From the NCBI GenBank assembly GCA_020436835.1, contig JAGQWZ010000664.1:1-53195 (forward strand): a DNA stretch of 53,195 nt. Direction: 5' to 3'. The position numbers were made by a program, and so were the translations under genes. Positions 17,262 to 25,831 of this stretch are shown here, piece by piece. This stretch comes from Saprospiraceae bacterium. Lineage in GTDB: Bacteria; Bacteroidota; Bacteroidia; Chitinophagales; Saprospiraceae. Each line of letters opens with the position of its first letter. The stretch's first letter is position 1. Below the pieces are notes generated by a model. The model did not search any database. It was not told where the DNA came from and was given only the letters and a program-made list of their open reading frames with translations.

Positions 17262-17290
17262 AAAAAAAAGTCCACCAGGTATTGTGGACT
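17262..17290 (-). terminator. Intrinsic terminator of the beta-propeller gene
   Basis: On the left strand AGTCCAC and GTGGACT form a 7-bp stem with an 8-base loop, followed by a run of T (A-run 17262-17269 on the given strand). It lies 36 bases after the stop codon of the gene at 17326. Confidence 0.75.
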
Positions 17291-17325
17291 CTATAACAAT
17301 TGGGTGACTATTAATTGAGAAAAGG

Positions 17326-18861
17326 TTATTCTTTCTTTTTTTCATGCCAACCGGGGTTGCTTACAAATGCAATTTTCTTACTATCGGGAGACCAGGAAGG
17401 TACATTGATCGTACCCTGTCCTCCATAAAGATAAGCTAAAACTTTGGGAGCTCCACCAGAAACAGGCATGGTCCGCAACATCACCCGTTTATAAAATGGG
17501 TGACCGGATACTTCAATATCAGAAGGGAAGGAAATAAATACCATGGACTGTCCATCCGGAGAGATATGCGGAAACCAGTCATTATATTCATCAAAAGTAA
17601 GTTGTACGGGATTGCTGCCATCAGGATCCATTCTCCAGATCTGCATGGTTCCGGACTGGGTACCATTATAGTAGATATATTTGCCATCGGGACCATACTC
17701 CGGCCCATCAACATGAGAGTTTTCAAAATTCGTTAATTGAACTTCCGTACCGGTTTCAATATCAGCACGATATAAGTGGTAACTGCCCCCGCCTCTTTGT
17801 CCCACGTAGATGACCGATTTACTGTCCGGCGACCATCCATGCCAATATGAAGGGGTATTACTGGTCACCATTTTGGGTGTACCACCCTCTAGTGGTACAA
17901 CATATATGGTAGATCCACCTCCAGACATCCCTTCCCGGTGGCTACTGATAGCCAGCAGTTTTCCATCAGGTGAAATACCATGGTCATTATTATTCCGGTT
18001 TGCTTCACCAGTATTTATTTTGGTTAGCGCTCCCCCCGTCACCGGAATTCGATAAATACCGCCTTCCATATTAATAATGAGCTCTTTTCCATCCGGTGTC
18101 CAGTTAGGGGCCTCAAATCCCCGATCATCTTCATAAACGACTTTTCGTTCACCGGTCGAAACATCCATAATTTCCAACCGGCAGGCTAATCGTCCTTCTT
18201 CATAAGCATTATAAGAGGCAGGTACTTCGCGGTCAATGCGTACATTCCAGGCCACGCCATGCTCAAGAACTTCCGGATCATGAGAACATATAAACAGACC
18301 GGCCAGGCAACGTTTGGGCATATTTCTCATTTTATGCTCGCCAATATATTGCAGCGGTTCTCCCGGATGGGCGGCACGCATAATGAAAGTATTTCCCTTG
18401 CGTTCCAGCTGAATGATCGTATAGTTGGATTTTGGTGTAAAAATCTCGTCTTGCGGATCACGCATAAAAGCCCCTCTCAACTCACGCCACTGCAGCACTG
18501 TCAATCCATCTCCATGGAGCGTGGCACTAATATGCGCAGCCATCGCGTCATCCGACTCCCGGATCATCCATCCTATTTTACGATGAGCATTCATACCTTC
18601 GCCCTCAAAACCAAAATTTGCGGTCAGAATGAAATCCCCCTCCAGCTCATTATAGAGATAATGAAATTCATCTCTCTCAAACCAGATGTTATATCCAGCA
18701 CCCTTAAGATTATATTTCTGGACCATAGTGTCGTAGCTTGACCCGCCCTCCAGTTTTGGTTCACCAATATCTTTACTGAAATTAAAAACACCGGTCATTG
18801 ATTGACTATTTAAATTCACCATAAGAATGAAGAGAAACAGGATTACACAGGTATTCTTCAT
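17326..18861 (-). CDS. Secreted TolB-like beta-propeller protein with N-terminal concanavalin-like domain
   Basis: From the ATG at 18861 the protein has 511 residues and a signal peptide (KNTCVILFLFILMVNLNSQS); an in-frame ATG at 18888 is also possible. Residues about 20-205 look like a DUF1349-type concanavalin-like jelly roll (HYLYNELEGDFILTANFGFEG, KIGWMIRES, GLFICSHDP). The rest is a run of PD40/WD40-like repeats: APNWTPDGKELIINMEGGIYRIPV, HGISPDGKLLAISS, HGWSPDSKSVIYVG, GPEYGPDGKYIYYNG, FPHISPDGQSMVFIS and VPSWSPDSKKIAFVS. These form a six-blade propeller as in TolB and prolyl oligopeptidase-associated proteins, but no peptidase domain is present. It probably binds carbohydrate or protein outside the inner membrane. 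Confidence 0.88.
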   Translation of the reverse strand: MKNTCVILFLFILMVNLNSQSMTGVFNFSKDIGEPKLEGGSSYDTMVQKYNLKGAGYNIWFERDEFHYLYNELEGDFILTANFGFEGEGMNAHRKIGWMIRESDDAMAAHISATLHGDGLTVLQWRELRGAFMRDPQDEIFTPKSNYTIIQLERKGNTFIMRAAHPGEPLQYIGEHKMRNMPKRCLAGLFICSHDPEVLEHGVAWNVRIDREVPASYNAYEEGRLACRLEIMDVSTGERKVVYEDDRGFEAPNWTPDGKELIINMEGGIYRIPVTGGALTKINTGEANRNNNDHGISPDGKLLAISSHREGMSGGGSTIYVVPLEGGTPKMVTSNTPSYWHGWSPDSKSVIYVGQRGGGSYHLYRADIETGTEVQLTNFENSHVDGPEYGPDGKYIYYNGTQSGTMQIWRMDPDGSNPVQLTFDEYNDWFPHISPDGQSMVFISFPSDIEVSGHPFYKRVMLRTMPVSGGAPKVLAYLYGGQGTINVPSWSPDSKKIAFVSNPGWHEKKKE

Positions 18862-18940
18862 GGAACATGTTTTTTTAAGGAACATCAAACTAAGAAAATT
18901 TCAAGTGTCTGGCGCATGACGAGGATCATTTAAAACTTGC

Positions 18941-18948
18941 TAACTTTG
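18941..18948 (+). promoter_or_regulatory. Bacteroidota -7 element TAACTTTG before modB
   Basis: TAACTTTG matches TAnnTTTG about 70 bases before the modB start. I found no TTG at the -33 position. Confidence 0.35.
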
Positions 18949-19018
18949 ATAAATTGGGCGTTCGATTGAGATTTCTGACATAAACGGCTTGAGATTTTCA
19001 TCTATACTATCTTAATAT

Positions 19019-19687
19019 TTGGATTGGCAACCGATCATATTGACCTTTAAACTGGCCCTGATCACCACCGTGATCCTCTTCTTCCTTTCCATACCGGTAG
19101 CATATTGGCTTACCAATACCAGGAGTAAAACAAAACCGGTCCTTGAGGCGCTGATTACCATGCCATTAGTACTCCCCCCCACCGTGATTGGTTTTTATTT
19201 GTTGGTAGCCTTTAGTCCCTCTTATCTCTTCGGTCAGTGGCTCGGTTCATTTGGAATCAAGTTTGTATTTACCTTCGAAGGACTGGTGTTGGCTTCCATT
19301 TTGTATAGCTTTCCCTTTATGGTGCAACCCATCCAATCTGGATTATCCAACCTGCCCCCCTCTCTGGCTGAAGCTTCGTATGTGTTGGGTAAGTCGAAAT
19401 GGAAGACGCTGACGAAAGTGCTTCTACCCAATATTAAACCCTCACTTCTGACCGGTATTGTCCTCTCATTTGCCCATACGATAGGTGAATTTGGGGTAGT
19501 CCTGATGATCGGAGGCAGCATACCCGGCAAAACCAAAGTAGCCTCTATCGCTATTTATGATGAAGTCGAAACCCTGGATTATGCTATGGCAAACACCTAC
19601 TCGATGATCTTATTCATAGTGACCTTCATTATCCTGGTCATTGTTTATCTGGTAAATGGAGGATACCTAAATCGGATGGGACGATGA
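19019..19687 (+). CDS. modB: Molybdate ABC transporter permease
   Basis: The 222-residue inner-membrane protein has five hydrophobic segments and the EAA loop that contacts the ATPase (LAEASYVLGKSKWKTLTKVLLPNIKP). TIGEFGVVLMIGGSIPGKTKVASIAIYDEVE is characteristic of ModB rather than of other permeases. The start is a TTG: an in-frame stop lies two codons upstream (19013) and no ATG is close, and the resulting N-terminus (DWQPIILTFKLALITT) aligns with known ModB. It overlaps the next gene by ATGA. No substrate-binding ModA gene is visible next to it. Confidence 0.92.
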   Translation: MDWQPIILTFKLALITTVILFFLSIPVAYWLTNTRSKTKPVLEALITMPLVLPPTVIGFYLLVAFSPSYLFGQWLGSFGIKFVFTFEGLVLASILYSFPFMVQPIQSGLSNLPPSLAEASYVLGKSKWKTLTKVLLPNIKPSLLTGIVLSFAHTIGEFGVVLMIGGSIPGKTKVASIAIYDEVETLDYAMANTYSMILFIVTFIILVIVYLVNGGYLNRMGR

Positions 19688-20496
19688 TAGCATGTCAAAT
19701 AAACAAAACACTGCAGGGAGCCGGCGGCATCATACGTTTAGATACTACCTTTCAATTTCCTGCCCATTCATTTACTATTTTATTTGGAGAATCCGGAGCG
19801 GGTAAAACATCTATATTAAGGATGTTGGCCGGATTAATGGACCCGGAAAGTGGAACAATAACGTATGGGGACAAGGTTTGGTTTGATTCCGGCAAAGCAG
19901 TGAATTTACCACCACAGGAACGCAAGGTAGGATTCGTTTTTCAGGATCAGGCGCTCTTCCCAAACATGACGGTCCGGCAAAATCTCGAATTTGCAACCCG
20001 CTATCCCAACCAAAACAATTTAATAAATGAGATCATTGAATTATTCGAACTCGGGGATCTTCAACCGCTCAAACCTTTGACACTTTCCGGCGGGCAAAAA
20101 CAAAAAGTGGCTTTGGCCAGATCCATTATTAATCAACCCGACATTTTACTCCTGGACGAACCGCTTTCTGCCCTGGACTTACGATCAAAGAATATGTTGC
20201 AGGATTACATTCAGAAAATGCATCAGGAATTCAAACTGACAACTGTTATGGTCAGTCATGACCTTTCAGGAATTCATAAAATTGCCGACCGGGTTCTGCA
20301 ACTGGAAGATGGAAAAGTCAATGAAGTCAACAAAGAGTTCCTATTTGGCGACCGACAGGATGCGATCAGAGCCTCAATTCTAAAAAAAGAAAAAAGCGGA
20401 GATAAGTTCCATCTGAAAATTGAGCTCTCTGCCGAGGAATTTCTTAAACTAAAAAATCAATTAGATCAGGACGGCAAGATTAATCTCAGTCCTTAG
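19684..20496 (+). CDS. modC: Molybdate ABC transporter ATP-binding protein
   Basis: The 270-residue ATPase has Walker A GESGAGKTS (35-43), the signature LSGGQKQKVALARS, Walker B ILLLDEPLSALD and the switch His in VSHD. The start codon overlaps the modB stop. Canonical ModC carries a C-terminal molybdate-binding TOBE (MOP) domain and has about 350 residues; this one is shorter and ends in an unrelated segment (FHLKIELSAEEFLKLKNQL). It would energise molybdate or tungstate uptake with ModB. The specific assignment rests mostly on ModB. Confidence 0.88.
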   Translation: MIACQINKTLQGAGGIIRLDTTFQFPAHSFTILFGESGAGKTSILRMLAGLMDPESGTITYGDKVWFDSGKAVNLPPQERKVGFVFQDQALFPNMTVRQNLEFATRYPNQNNLINEIIELFELGDLQPLKPLTLSGGQKQKVALARSIINQPDILLLDEPLSALDLRSKNMLQDYIQKMHQEFKLTTVMVSHDLSGIHKIADRVLQLEDGKVNEVNKEFLFGDRQDAIRASILKKEKSGDKFHLKIELSAEEFLKLKNQLDQDGKINLSP

Positions 20497-20525
20497 ACTT
20501 TTACCGAGATTCTAGCGAGATTAAT
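20479..20525 (+). repeat. 9-bp inverted repeat around the modC stop codon
   Basis: ATTAATCTC (20479-20487) and GAGATTAAT (20517-20525) are perfect reverse complements separated by 29 bases. With the long loop it may be a weak transcript end structure. Confidence 0.25.
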
Positions 20526-20632
20526 TAATACATTTCTAAATGAAATCCCTCAGGAGGACAATACAATATCTGGACAGAGATGTAAATAAAGTAACCGGAT
20601 TACTGAGTCGACCTATTTCCGCGTGCTTGTTT

Positions 20633-21844
20633 CTATCGCATTAAACAGGTTACGTTGGCAACCGGGATTAAACTTTTAAATTTAATTTTTTCATCTAATT
20701 TAGTCCGCAGTGCAAAATTAAGCAGAATACCATTGCTTAAACGAAAATCACCACCGTAACTCATTGTAATCCGAGAAATTGCTTCAATGGGTTCATCAAA
20801 CATGAGCCAACCATTATCCAGATCCCTGGCATATTTTGAGGCAAACAATTCATCTTCAGAAAAGCCGGAATCAGAAAAGTTTCGCAGGGATTCATACACA
20901 AATTCTCCGTAAAAACTGAATCTTGCTCCACCGAAACGATAACTTACTCCCGTCATAAAATCCTGATTTTCACCCACCTTCTTCAACCTTAGAATACCAC
21001 CGATTAATCCGCGATGACCCGCTTTAAGTGACCCATTCATCCAAAGCGCATATCCCGCGTTTTGTACATTCAATGTATCAAATTCATTCGCATAAGTGTA
21101 CACTCTGCCAAAAGCGACATCGAGGCAACTGCTGTTCCAGTGTTCCGCCATATAGTTTGCCTGGACGGAAATCAAATCTGCTTTCTGTTGTCTTTGCAAT
21201 GCAGCAATTTGTCCTCTGGTGTTGAAAATCTCTTCCTTCAGAATCAATCGCTCTTCCCGCGAAGAGGTGGTATCCAATTGCTCCTTCAAATCTTTAATAT
21301 ATTCCTTAAGCGGACCTTCCTGTTCAGCTAATTCCTGGGCCATCTCCCTCAGTAATACCGGATCCGACAGGGGGTCCTTGTCCCGGAACAAACTCATTTT
21401 AACCGCATACGCAAAGTGATTTATTCCATCATTCTTTGCAGTACCAAAGGATAAACTTAACGTAGACAACGTCTTCATGAAAGGGGTAGCCCGCCGATAT
21501 TCGTCCAATCCCTTACGATCATAGTACAACACCCAAAATGGTTGCATCTCCAATGCCAGATCCGGGGCGAGGTTATAATTCTTAATCCGCCAGTCTACCT
21601 TAAAATCCTGTACAGTACCCGCCCGCGAAACTAATTCGGGAGTAGCGCCTAATAAAGAAAAGGCAGGGGCTGAAGGAATCGCAAACTCTGAGTTTCGCAC
21701 CAGATCTTCCGATAGCGTGGAGGCCTCTTCGATATATTCATCACCAGAATAATACTGGTCGTAATACTCGTCTGTATATTCATCCTGAGCCAGACAAAGC
21801 AGCGTGCTAAACAGACAGAATAAAAGTATAAAGTAGCGTCTCAT
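20633..21844 (-). CDS. Outer-membrane-type secreted protein of unknown function in the exopolysaccharide cluster
   Basis: I do not recognise this 403-residue protein. It has a clear signal peptide (RRYFILLFCLFSTLLCLAQ), then an acidic Tyr-rich stretch (EYTDEYYDQYYSGDEYIEE, about 22-40). Residues 170-235 form a charged coiled coil (LLREMAQELAEQEGPLKEYIKDL). Around it are alternating amphipathic strands (LSLSFGTAKNDG, ISVQANYMAEHW, MTGVSYRFGGARFSFYGEFVYESL, ISRITMSYGGDFRLSNGILLNFALRTKL) as in a small outer-membrane beta-barrel. It follows the glycosyltransferase gene by 144 bases on the same strand, so it may supply an outer-membrane part of the same system. Confidence 0.7.
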   Translation of the reverse strand: MRRYFILLFCLFSTLLCLAQDEYTDEYYDQYYSGDEYIEEASTLSEDLVRNSEFAIPSAPAFSLLGATPELVSRAGTVQDFKVDWRIKNYNLAPDLALEMQPFWVLYYDRKGLDEYRRATPFMKTLSTLSLSFGTAKNDGINHFAYAVKMSLFRDKDPLSDPVLLREMAQELAEQEGPLKEYIKDLKEQLDTTSSREERLILKEEIFNTRGQIAALQRQQKADLISVQANYMAEHWNSSCLDVAFGRVYTYANEFDTLNVQNAGYALWMNGSLKAGHRGLIGGILRLKKVGENQDFMTGVSYRFGGARFSFYGEFVYESLRNFSDSGFSEDELFASKYARDLDNGWLMFDEPIEAISRITMSYGGDFRLSNGILLNFALRTKLDEKIKFKSLIPVANVTCLMR

Positions 21845-21988
21845 GATATTGGTTATTAGCTGTTTAAAAAGGTCATTACAAAAATGAAATAAACTAAGGC
21901 GAGTTCTATCACCCGAATGGGTGATTTTGGAAGCGCGACGAAAAAGAGCCGTGAGATTATCAAAGCACCAGGCTGAGAAACCGGATGA

Positions 21989-23302
21989 TTACAACCGGTA
22001 TGCCTTAGCTTTAGTAGAGGATTTAAGGGGATTCCAGGGGTCATCATAAGATTGCTTGAGGAAGAACTCCTTGTAATGAGCCACAGAACGTACGATACGT
22101 AAATAGTAGCCAGTGTAAAAGACCATGGCGGGTAAATAAAACAGCAATCTGTGCTTTTCTCGTGGATTTCTAACTATCAACATAATTGCACAAAATTGCA
22201 TATAGTTGGTCAAGGTATAGAGGAAGATATTTGCAGGAATAATAAAGATCAACAGGTGTGAATAATTCCACATCATATCGATAATGTAAAAGATCCACTT
22301 TAAATTCAGTAATACATTATAACCTACATTTTCAAGTGATGAGACCATATTAATCCAGCGGAAGTTGGCATTGGGATAGAAGATGTCGATGTGCTTTCGC
22401 ATCCTGAATCGAATGATAGATTTGTCCCAGCGCAGTCTTTGCTTGGTCAGCTTCTTAAACGAATTGGGCACACTGGTCAAACCATTTGCCATTGGTTCGA
22501 AATAGACTTTATAACCGAGTTTTCGAATTTTGACCGTAATATCCCCATCCAGACCCGGACCGATGTCCCAACCACCGAGGCGTTTAATCACATCTGCCCG
22601 GAAGGTGCCAAAAGCACCCGAAATAATCCGGTAAATTCCCAGGTAAGATGTTACCATCCTGCCCACAAGAATAACTTTGAGGTATTCAATTGCCTGTAAG
22701 GTTGTTGCAAGGCTCTCTTTGGAATTTCGTACTTCGAGATTACCTCCCACTGCTGCTATACGCGGATCATAATAAAAGGGGATGAGAGACTTTTCAACCG
22801 CATCATAGTCAAAGGAACAGTCAGCATCGAAATGAACGATATATTTCCCCTTGCTATACCTGAGAGCAACATTAGCACCTGAGGCCTTGCCTCCCCTTAC
22901 TTCACTGCTAATAAATAGATCGATCAAGCCCCTCTTTTCCAGATCACGGCCAATGATCCGTGTTTGGTCATCACTACCATCATCGACCACAATAATTTCA
23001 TAGTTGCGGTAGGTCTGCTCCGCCAATGAACGGGTCAGCTTGAAAATATGCTTTCCTTCATTCTTTCCAGGTACAATAATGGAAACCAACGGATATTCAG
23101 CAAAAAGATCTACCCGTGCCTGTTCCCATTTTTGCCGGTTTAGAGATTTACTTAGGAAATAAAACAATACAACGACATAGTCGACTATCACATAACGGAT
23201 CAATTCAAAAATGATAAAATACCAAAAGATCCGTACGATTTTTTCCAGACCTGCTTCTCGCCAATATGTGATCAGATCTTCAACAAACATTTCAAATTGC
23301 AC
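21989..23302 (-). CDS. Processive family 2 glycosyltransferase, polysaccharide synthase-like
   Basis: The 437-residue membrane protein resembles the catalytic subunit of synthase-dependent polysaccharide systems. A membrane segment lies at 24-51. The GT-A domain has VVDDGSDD (DDG at 107-109), the DAD metal site (159-161, YIVHFDADCSFD), SGAFGTFRAD, a GDIT segment at 253-256 where cellulose synthases have TED, and the processivity motif QRLRW (288-292). Two or more further membrane segments lie at about 333-375. It would polymerise a sugar nucleotide and may push the chain through the inner membrane. Its start overlaps the end of the zinc-ribbon protein gene by 11 bases. The polymer is unknown; cellulose, poly-N-acetylglucosamine and hyaluronan synthases are relatives. 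Confidence 0.9.
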   Translation of the reverse strand: MQFEMFVEDLITYWREAGLEKIVRIFWYFIIFELIRYVIVDYVVVLFYFLSKSLNRQKWEQARVDLFAEYPLVSIIVPGKNEGKHIFKLTRSLAEQTYRNYEIIVVDDGSDDQTRIIGRDLEKRGLIDLFISSEVRGGKASGANVALRYSKGKYIVHFDADCSFDYDAVEKSLIPFYYDPRIAAVGGNLEVRNSKESLATTLQAIEYLKVILVGRMVTSYLGIYRIISGAFGTFRADVIKRLGGWDIGPGLDGDITVKIRKLGYKVYFEPMANGLTSVPNSFKKLTKQRLRWDKSIIRFRMRKHIDIFYPNANFRWINMVSSLENVGYNVLLNLKWIFYIIDMMWNYSHLLIFIIPANIFLYTLTNYMQFCAIMLIVRNPREKHRLLFYLPAMVFYTGYYLRIVRSVAHYKEFFLKQSYDDPWNPLKSSTKAKAYRL

Positions 23303-24746
23303 TGGGAATTCCTGAAAGAATCGTTTCTACTGATTTCCCATTCATGGGCAGTACCTCCGCCGTCAATATTACCCGTTTTAATCTTAGATTATCGGATAAC
23401 AGGTGATTTATCAAAAAGACGATACGCTGGCTAATGATTTCTGCATCTGATTGACGGGTATTCAGAAGAGAAAAATAGACAAAGGGAAATTTCACACCCC
23501 GAAAATCGAAGGGTTGTTGCGTTGCCTTGATGATCTGAATAATCTCGTTAAAGATCTTATAGCGATTCTCTTCTCCGACCTGCTTTATCAGGGAACTTAA
23601 ATCATTAAAGTGCAGCTTCACGATATTTGATTGCCCGTGAGAATTCTGAGTCTCTTCGAAATCAACCGTCTTTATAAATAAATGCCAGGGCAACGTATCT
23701 TCAAGGATAGCATCATTTGATTTGTCCCTGGAGTGCAGTCTCCCATAATGGAGTGCATTGATCGCTTTATCAGTAAGTGAATATCGCTTCAGTTCTTTTT
23801 TGATCAGGTGCTCTACTTCCTGATCATGACCACAAGAACAGCAATAAGCTTTCATGGCATAATTTTGGAAATTAGCGTTGCATTCCTGACAGTAGTGCAT
23901 TGTAGCCGGTTTATCGTAGTCGACCCCTATGTGTTTTAACTGGTGCTGACACTTGGGACATTCGAGACCATCTTGTCCGACATCAGACCTCTTAAAGTCA
24001 GAGATGGGAGCCACATGGGCACAGCGAAAATGATGTACCACTTCTTCTGATCTGAGGTGCGCAGAATGACAATGAGGACATACTTCACGATACATCAGAT
24101 AGTCATTAAAACACTCGCTGCAGACATAGGTAGCGCTGTGAAAAAAGCCCTGCAAATAAGCGTCTTTTTCCATCTTTTCCAAAAGCGCAATAAAGTGCTT
24201 TTGATTCGCATTCCTTTTTGTAAAATCAGAGAGCACCGGGTAATAAATACCGGACTTGTCAATAAAAGGCGATATATCTTCTTTATCCCTGGTGTGGATA
24301 TAGGCCAAAAAATTAAATAAGACCTGCTCTTCATAGCTCTGATTTCCCGAAAGGTTGACGCTTTCAATCCTGGCCAGCAGTTTTTTTAGCGGGACCTGTA
24401 ATTGATAAAGATGATTAAGATCATGGATGCAGCCATCCGTATTTTGGTCGAGCACACCGCTAATAGATCCCGATTCCTTACAAATAAACACCGGCTTAAG
24501 AAAAAGGCAGTGATCAAAATGACTGCGAATTCTGGATACTAATTTTATTGCATAGTCCTGATCTGTATATTCAATGATAATTCCATCATAGGTAGAAAGG
24601 TGGATTAGATCTCCCCTGAAAAAGTCCTTGACACTGGCAAGTTGCATACCGTCCAAAACCATTTCTCTTATTGCTAAATGGGTGGCTAGAGGAGAACTGG
24701 ACATTGGGTTCAACCTGTTTAGATCCGGATTCTGTAGATTATTCAT
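23292..24746 (-). CDS. Cytoplasmic zinc-ribbon signalling protein with TackOD1-like domain
   Basis: The 484-residue protein has no signal peptide or membrane segment. The centre (about 205-310) has a dense set of cysteine pairs: C209/C212, C223/C226, HHFRC (C242), C263/C266, C286/C289, C302/C305, with CPKCxHxLKHIGVDYDKP, the pattern I associate with the TackOD1 output domain. The N-terminal 130 residues look like a degenerate receiver (YDGIIIEYTDQDYAIKLVSRIR). The C-terminal 110 residues (FVYFSLLNTRQSDAEIISQRIVFLI in outline) recall a GGDEF fold without the GGDEF motif. The gene overlaps both neighbours (4 and 11 bases), between the HlyD adaptor and the glycosyltransferase, which suggests that it controls polymer synthesis. 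Both end-domain calls are low-confidence inference. Confidence 0.75.
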   Translation of the reverse strand: MNNLQNPDLNRLNPMSSSPLATHLAIREMVLDGMQLASVKDFFRGDLIHLSTYDGIIIEYTDQDYAIKLVSRIRSHFDHCLFLKPVFICKESGSISGVLDQNTDGCIHDLNHLYQLQVPLKKLLARIESVNLSGNQSYEEQVLFNFLAYIHTRDKEDISPFIDKSGIYYPVLSDFTKRNANQKHFIALLEKMEKDAYLQGFFHSATYVCSECFNDYLMYREVCPHCHSAHLRSEEVVHHFRCAHVAPISDFKRSDVGQDGLECPKCQHQLKHIGVDYDKPATMHYCQECNANFQNYAMKAYCCSCGHDQEVEHLIKKELKRYSLTDKAINALHYGRLHSRDKSNDAILEDTLPWHLFIKTVDFEETQNSHGQSNIVKLHFNDLSSLIKQVGEENRYKIFNEIIQIIKATQQPFDFRGVKFPFVYFSLLNTRQSDAEIISQRIVFLINHLLSDNLRLKRVILTAEVLPMNGKSVETILSGIPSAI

Positions 24747-25831
24747 GAAGTACTCAGAATAGGTTTTGAAATTTTGACATTAAGTTTGTAGAATGCCTTC
24801 CACTTCTCCAATTCTAACTCATTGATTGGCAAAATATCGGCAACGATGCTCCGGGTTGTTGGCTCATATTTCTTTTGAAATTCCTCAGGCAATTGATAGG
24901 TCGCAAAAGAAAACCGCTGAAGAATTCCAAAGCTGGTGGAGCCATCAGGAAACCTGACATCAACTACATCTCCCTCCTGCAAATGCTTTAGATCTTTCTG
25001 ATCATAGAATGCTTTGATATATAAATTTGTCGGTTTATGCACCGAAAGGACGATGTCCGATTCCAGCGCCACTTCGTAGTCCTCCTTGTATATTTGGGTG
25101 ATAGTGCCTTTCACCGGGGACACGTAAGCCTGAAGGGATGGAATTGAATTTCTTTGACTGGCATTTTCCAGTTCCATTTTCTTTCTTTCATTGTAGCGTT
25201 CGATTCGCTCCTGATTGTCTAAATATTCCAAATATTGTCTTTGAAATCGAATTTCCTCTTCGTTACTCACTATTTGATTTTCCAGGTCAATAAGCCGGTG
25301 ATTATACTGGTCTAATTTTGTACTGGGATAGATATCGAGGTAAACCTCATGTTCGATTCTCTTTTTTTCATGTTCTGTGACTCCGATTAGACGGCGTGCT
25401 TCATTAATTGAGATGTTTGCCAGCTCAATTCTCTTTTGGGTCGTCAATCTTTCCCGTACGATCCAATCAAGATTATCACTACTGATCACGAATTCCTTTG
25501 TTGCCAGAATAGGCTGAGGGGCGTTAATTGCTTTTTCCGAATAATAAAAAAAGAGGGTATCTCCGATACTGACTGAATCTCCTTCTTTAAATACAAAATT
25601 GATAATCTGAATGTCTTCAGTCAATTGAATATCGAGTTTTTTAAATAGGACCTGGCCTTCGCCTCTTACATATAAATTCTTCTTTACTGCAACGAAAAGT
25701 ACAAATGCAAAGGCGCCGATAAGTGCAACCAAATATATAATACGATCCCAGTTAATTTTTTTCTTTTCCGGACGTACCTCCTGCAGTACCCTTATCTTGC
25801 TTTCGTTCCTATTAAAATCTGTGCTCTTCAT
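24743..25831 (-). CDS. HlyD-family membrane fusion (periplasmic adaptor) protein
   Basis: The 362-residue protein has one N-terminal membrane anchor at 31-50 (IIYLVALIGAFAFVLFVAVK). A first half-lipoyl segment follows (YVRGEGQVLFKKLDIQL, FKEGDSVSIGDTLFFY), then a long alpha-helical hairpin at about 125-225, then the second half-lipoyl part (VSPVKGTITQIYKEDYEVALESDIVL) and a beta-barrel (EGDVVDVRFPDGSTSFGIL). This is the HlyD/Alg44 adaptor arrangement without a PilZ domain. It would link the inner-membrane glycosyltransferase to the TolC-like partner encoded just upstream, with which it overlaps by 20 bases. Confidence 0.88.
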   Translation of the reverse strand: MKSTDFNRNESKIRVLQEVRPEKKKINWDRIIYLVALIGAFAFVLFVAVKKNLYVRGEGQVLFKKLDIQLTEDIQIINFVFKEGDSVSIGDTLFFYYSEKAINAPQPILATKEFVISSDNLDWIVRERLTTQKRIELANISINEARRLIGVTEHEKKRIEHEVYLDIYPSTKLDQYNHRLIDLENQIVSNEEEIRFQRQYLEYLDNQERIERYNERKKMELENASQRNSIPSLQAYVSPVKGTITQIYKEDYEVALESDIVLSVHKPTNLYIKAFYDQKDLKHLQEGDVVDVRFPDGSTSFGILQRFSFATYQLPEEFQKKYEPTTRSIVADILPINELELEKWKAFYKLNVKISKPILSTS

